DNA from: Haplomitrium mnioides
Taxonomy: Eukaryota; Marchantiophyta; Haplomitriopsida; Calobryales
DNA: 20,594 bases
Assembly: GCA_049999725.1 (NCBI GenBank)
Contig: JBNGIS010011266.1
Span: 1 to 20,594 of the forward strand
Direction: 5' to 3'
The position numbers and the translations under genes were made by a program. This document shows positions 17,120 through 20,594 of this stretch, in pieces (position 1 is the stretch's first letter; each line of letters opens with the position of its first letter). The notes under the pieces were generated by a model, which saw only the letters and a list, made by a program, of their open reading frames with translations, did not search any database and was not told the origin of the DNA.

Positions 17120-18530
17120 CAACAATTTCTCAAAACTGGAATAGAAAGAGGACATTTTTTATTCCTCTATATTCCATACTTTCTTCCTTCTAGATCAGAC
17201 AACAAACCTCAAAGCAAAAATATTTTACCATTACCACCAAAACTTTGTGTCTCTCCAATTCTCGAGACATTTCCTCAACTGAAAGCTCCCCAACCTTCAC
17301 TCTCTTCAAAACATAAATTTTCAATTTTTCAAGAAGACCCTAAAAAAACCTCAATCTATCCACTTCATGTCCTCCATTCTCGAAGAACCTTCAGCTTTTG
17401 GCCTTTTACTATGTTCTTTTTCCCACATACCAAAAATTGTTTGTTGTAACTCCCAAAGCTCTCCATTGTTAAAGGCCAATTGAAACCAATTATCATGAAA
17501 AGTAACTATCTTCTCAAGAATGGACTTTGGTTTTATTTCCAAAGTCTCCAAGACTAACTGTTGCTTTAATTTTTGGGATGAAATCATCCTTTTTTTCTTG
17601 AATGTTGATGTCTGTCAATACTTGACCTTTTAGATGGAGGTCATCCCCAGCTGACACCGCTGGTCATAATTGTCATTGGTGGCAAAAATGTAGACTTCAA
17701 CCTTACATACACATAGCAATTGCAGAGCAACAACATTGGATTTTTTTGCTACATACTTTGTTATTAAAAGTTGCCTAGACACAACACTTTGATTGCCTCC
17801 AACAATCTTGTAGCGATATTTGTTAGGGTTTCTAATGTTAAACTTTGACTTATCCCTTAACCCGCACTTTGGGTCCACAACCACAATGAAAAAAAAGTGG
17901 GCATACTTGTTGGTAAACATGTGTTGGATAAGTAGCTCCATAAAATCCTTGTTCAATCGCATTTTCTGAAAAAACCCTTTGTTGTCTATTCTAAGCTTTG
18001 GTAAATTAAGGTTTTCTAGCCAAATTGTCATTGTTTCTTCACAATTCCTACAGTGTTGGATAGCAGATTTTGCAAATTTTATTTTTGTCTTCTTCCAAAA
18101 CTATTTAAGGATCAACTTGTTTCCTTTGTGAAAAGTTGATAGCTCCTTGTGCCTTGGTTGTTTTGATTTTGAAGTCATTGGTTGTGGCATGAGCTCAGGC
18201 TCAACCTCTTTTTTAGAGCTACTCAATGAGGAAGAAGAGGAAGGTTGTAGAGGAGAGCTTGGGGGAGATGGTGACATGACCAGCTCTGAACAAACCAGTT
18301 GTGCTTGCACAAGTTTGTTGCTTTTGCACAACCAGTTTTTTCCTTGTTGAGCCTTCCATTGACTCACCTACCTTTCTTTTCTTTGGAGCTGATGGTCCAC
18401 TAGTTGCTCTGATGAAAAATGGTCACACTAGGATGAAGAATCCATTGAGTCAGGATCAACCCAAGTTCTGCTTTCAAAAGCTTCTAGCTAGAAGCAAACT
18501 TTATGAAATCCCTTTCCACACATTTGGCAT
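17120..18530 (-). pseudogene. Methyltransferase-family gene, copy B, exon 2
   Basis: Read leftward it parallels copy A 4093-5525 throughout. A basic, serine-rich linker (SSSSSLSSSKKEVEPE; about 18230-18170) is followed by MTIWLENLNLPKLRIDNKG (18031 on), IVVVDPKCGLRDKSKFN, RQLLITKYVAKK and FATNDNYDQRCQLGM. After a frame change near 17630 it reads KLKQQLVLETLEIKPKSILEK (17590-17500) and ends at donor GTAAGC (17120/17119). Two long stretches (133 and 78 codons) are open, but frame changes and a stop at 18101 show decay. Similarity begins near 18516 (GATTTCATAAAGTTTGCT against GATTTCATTAAGTTTGCC). Exon 1 is not in the window. Confidence 0.65.
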
Positions 18531-18649
18531 ATAGGTACACGTTGACAAAATTAGAAAGAAACTTTGAAAATTGAAACATAACAAAAATGTTACAATCAAA
18601 AACCTTGAAATGAACAAGTAAAGACATGACCAAACACAATTGATAGAAT
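18531..18649 (-). other. Copy B intron 1, AT-rich part
   Basis: AT-rich, without a coding reading, between exon 2 of copy B and the array at 18650-18795. It is positionally equivalent to copy A intron 1. Confidence 0.45.
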
Positions 18650-18795
18650 TACAATGAGTCCGTGCACGCATGGACTCCTCTGCACAAGTGTGTTTGGACT
18701 CCTTAGTCCATGCTTGCATGGACTTAGTAGTCCCTAGACACACAGATTCACATTTCTACAAGCACATTGGTTATCTTGTCCATTCTTAGGCCCGG
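18650..18795. repeat. Palindromic minisatellite, about 6 units, 24-bp period
   Basis: Core positions fall at 18663, 18687, 18711, 18735, about 18761 and 18783. Clear units are GTCCGTGCACGCATGGAC and GTCCATGCTTGCATGGAC. It is the counterpart of the 16-unit array in copy A intron 1. Recognisable repeat ends near 18795, where sequence composition changes. Confidence 0.75.
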
Positions 18796-20594
18796 AGAGA
18801 TACAGTGGAGATACACATGGAGATAGCGTGTAGGAGGAACAAAACGAGGAAATGGAGTCAAGTGGAGCGGAAATGGCGACAATTAGCAGCAGTGGACATC
18901 ATCGGGAAAGAGGAATCAAGAGTATTATTTTCATCATACTTTATATATTTTCTGCAAAGTACAGGTATCACGAAGTCCCAACGACATTATCGGCGTACAA
19001 GGAATGCAAGGTGACAAAAAATGAGTTATAAAAAAAATAATCTCCTCTGTAAGTATATGTGTGTCTGTTATGTGCATCTGTGGGTGCGTATTCGTATGTG
19101 AAAGTCGGTTTGTTAAAAGAGCGATTAGTAGAGTAGAAATTTAGAAATTAGTAATTTGTGTTAATATAATACTATAACCTAAGCTAGAGGCCCATGGAGA
19201 AAGAGGCATTAATTCGATGGTCAAGATCTGCATCAATAGTCAAGATTAATTGAAGAAAAAAACAAAAGGGACCTAGGGTTAAGGGAGTATAAAAGGGATT
19301 TTTTTCAAGGGCGCCGCCTCCCTCCGCTTGTGTCTTTGGAAATTGCATTGTCGATGAAGAGCGGATGCGTGTGTGGGGAAGACCAAGAGAAATCGAGAGT
19401 TGTTCATGGAAAATTTGATGATGGATCTTGGTGAAGACGCTGATGAGCAACAATTGGGGCCTATTGAAGAATTCTATACATTTCACATGCATGAAGAATG
19501 CGCAACAAAGGAGGAGAGGACTGAACGGATCGAGTGGTGAATCTTGGTCACTCCTGAAGGATATGCTATGCAGGCCGTTGCTTGCAGACTCATGAGTGCT
19601 GCGATCTTGAGGACTCAAAGTATCCATTGGGAGAAGCAAAAATAGAGCACGAAATCGCTTGATGGAGATGAGTGTTTGGGAGAATGCTTAGAGAGAGTTC
19701 AGCAGGAAATAGCACAAGGAGGCAGCATCGCAGGGGAAGGAGACATCGATCGTAGAGGAGGCAGCATGGTAGCTTGAAGAGACAACAAATTCAGAAAGGG
19801 GATGGGCAGAAATTCAAGCGTAGGAGAGGAGATGAAATCATGAAGAGGGAGTGGGGCGCATACCAGTCTTGTAGAGAAAATTCAGGATGGTTCTTGAGTG
19901 GGTATACGACATCTCCACAGTGCTGGTATTTCAATACGATGGACACATTACCCAAGGACCTTGTCAAATTGATGGGGAAAAATGGAACATTGAGGTTTAG
20001 TCGGCGAATGAAACGTAGTGGCAGGAAGTGAAGATTTAGACGTGTACTCGCTACAGTAGGTCAAGCCCTGCATTCAGCCCTGTATTTGCTATAGTAAGGT
20101 GAAATGTAGAAAATAAGCTCTCTGGAAAATACAGTTTCAAATTTGAATACGAACATACATGGTGGAGCACGTGAAGTGGATGGAGACAACCTCCCGATGT
20201 ACGAGTAGATGATCTTGGATTTATTGGGAGTGAGTAGGAGTACTTCATGGAGAAGGCATATAGTAGAAGTAGGATGGGAAGTTCTTATAGCAAGCGGCAG
20301 ATTAAGTTAGTGGATTTGGAGATTGCACAAAGGAAGGAAGTGAGCATGGTATTTTACGATTTTCATAAAGTTTGAAGGGCTGCAAGAGAGACAGCAGACT
20401 GACTTTGGAGGTGATATGAATTTCCATGAGGAGTGTGAGGGTTAGTGAACCTACATATGAAGAACATGGCACTTAGAAGCTGATGGAGTTTTTGGCAGGG
20501 AGTTGAAGTTGGAGAAAATGATAAAAATGGGTGACATGGAAAGTTTGGGAAGAGGTTAGAATTGGTGGAAAACAGTTCTTTGGGGTCTGGATGG
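18796..20594. other. Purine-rich region with no recognised gene
   Basis: Composition is less AT-rich and has more G than C on the plus strand, unlike everything to the left. Short open stretches exist (a plus-strand one at 19774-20031 reading KRQQIQKGDGQKFKRRRGDE; a minus-strand one of 151 codons at 19184-19639), but none shows a known domain. A TATAAAA box lies at 19288-19294. GGAGGCAGCAT occurs at 19718 and 19757. It may be the long leader of another LTR retrotransposon or the start of an unrelated transcript; I cannot decide. Confidence 0.4.
19288..19294 (+). promoter_or_regulatory. TATA box, TATAAAA
   Basis: In the context GGGAGTATAAAAGGGATT, a strong plant TATA match, followed 25-30 bp later by GGGCGCCGCCTCCC. 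It is the best core-promoter candidate in the right-hand region, but its transcript is unidentified. Confidence 0.45.

Noticed and set aside
19184-19639. A 151-codon minus-strand frame
   Set aside because: No recognisable domain and an odd composition. The plus strand here has a TATA box and purine-rich sequence, so chance opening is more likely.

Overview
The window looks like nuclear DNA from a land plant with a large, repeat-rich genome. The grounds are a plant-type Copia retrotransposon with long terminal repeats, AT-rich introns with GT-AG borders, plant-style start contexts (AAAATGGC) and decayed multi-exon genes. A run of exactly 100 N at 296-395 marks an assembly gap. I cannot name the species; a non-flowering vascular plant (fern or gymnosperm) is a guess. 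No gene in the window is clearly intact.

Left half (1-7,180): two multi-exon, partly decayed genes stand head to head, with start codons 455 bp apart. The leftward gene (2,753 to beyond position 1) resembles the transposase-like proteins that carry domain DUF7869. The rightward gene (copy A, 3,209-7,116) has an intact 120-codon first exon, a lysine-rich exon, and a C-terminal part that reads as a beta-class AdoMet-dependent amino-methyltransferase: an ADIPY motif IV, then a QKP motif, then an LDLCS motif I. A TATA box lies between the genes and a polyadenylation signal lies 54 bp after the copy A stop.

Right half: a second copy of the same methyltransferase family (copy B) lies on the minus strand, from about 18,530 down to 7,945. 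It is split by a Copia retrotransposon (8,190-16,597) that inserted into one of its introns. The insertion is well supported: two 247-249 bp LTRs, a TCAAA target-site duplication on both sides, and a polypurine tract. Its gag, protease, integrase, reverse transcriptase and RNase H can all be traced but are broken. An unusual 2.86-kb stretch separates the 5' LTR from gag.

A striking shared feature is a minisatellite with the palindromic core CCATGCGCGCATGG, or CCTATGCGCGCATAGG in the leftward gene. It occurs in introns of both gene families and in the spacer between them, as tandem arrays with different periods (24, about 25-26 and 30 bp). The largest has 16 units at an exact 24-bp period.

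From about 18,800 to the end the DNA changes to a purine-rich, less AT-rich composition. It has a TATAAAA box but no gene I can recognise.
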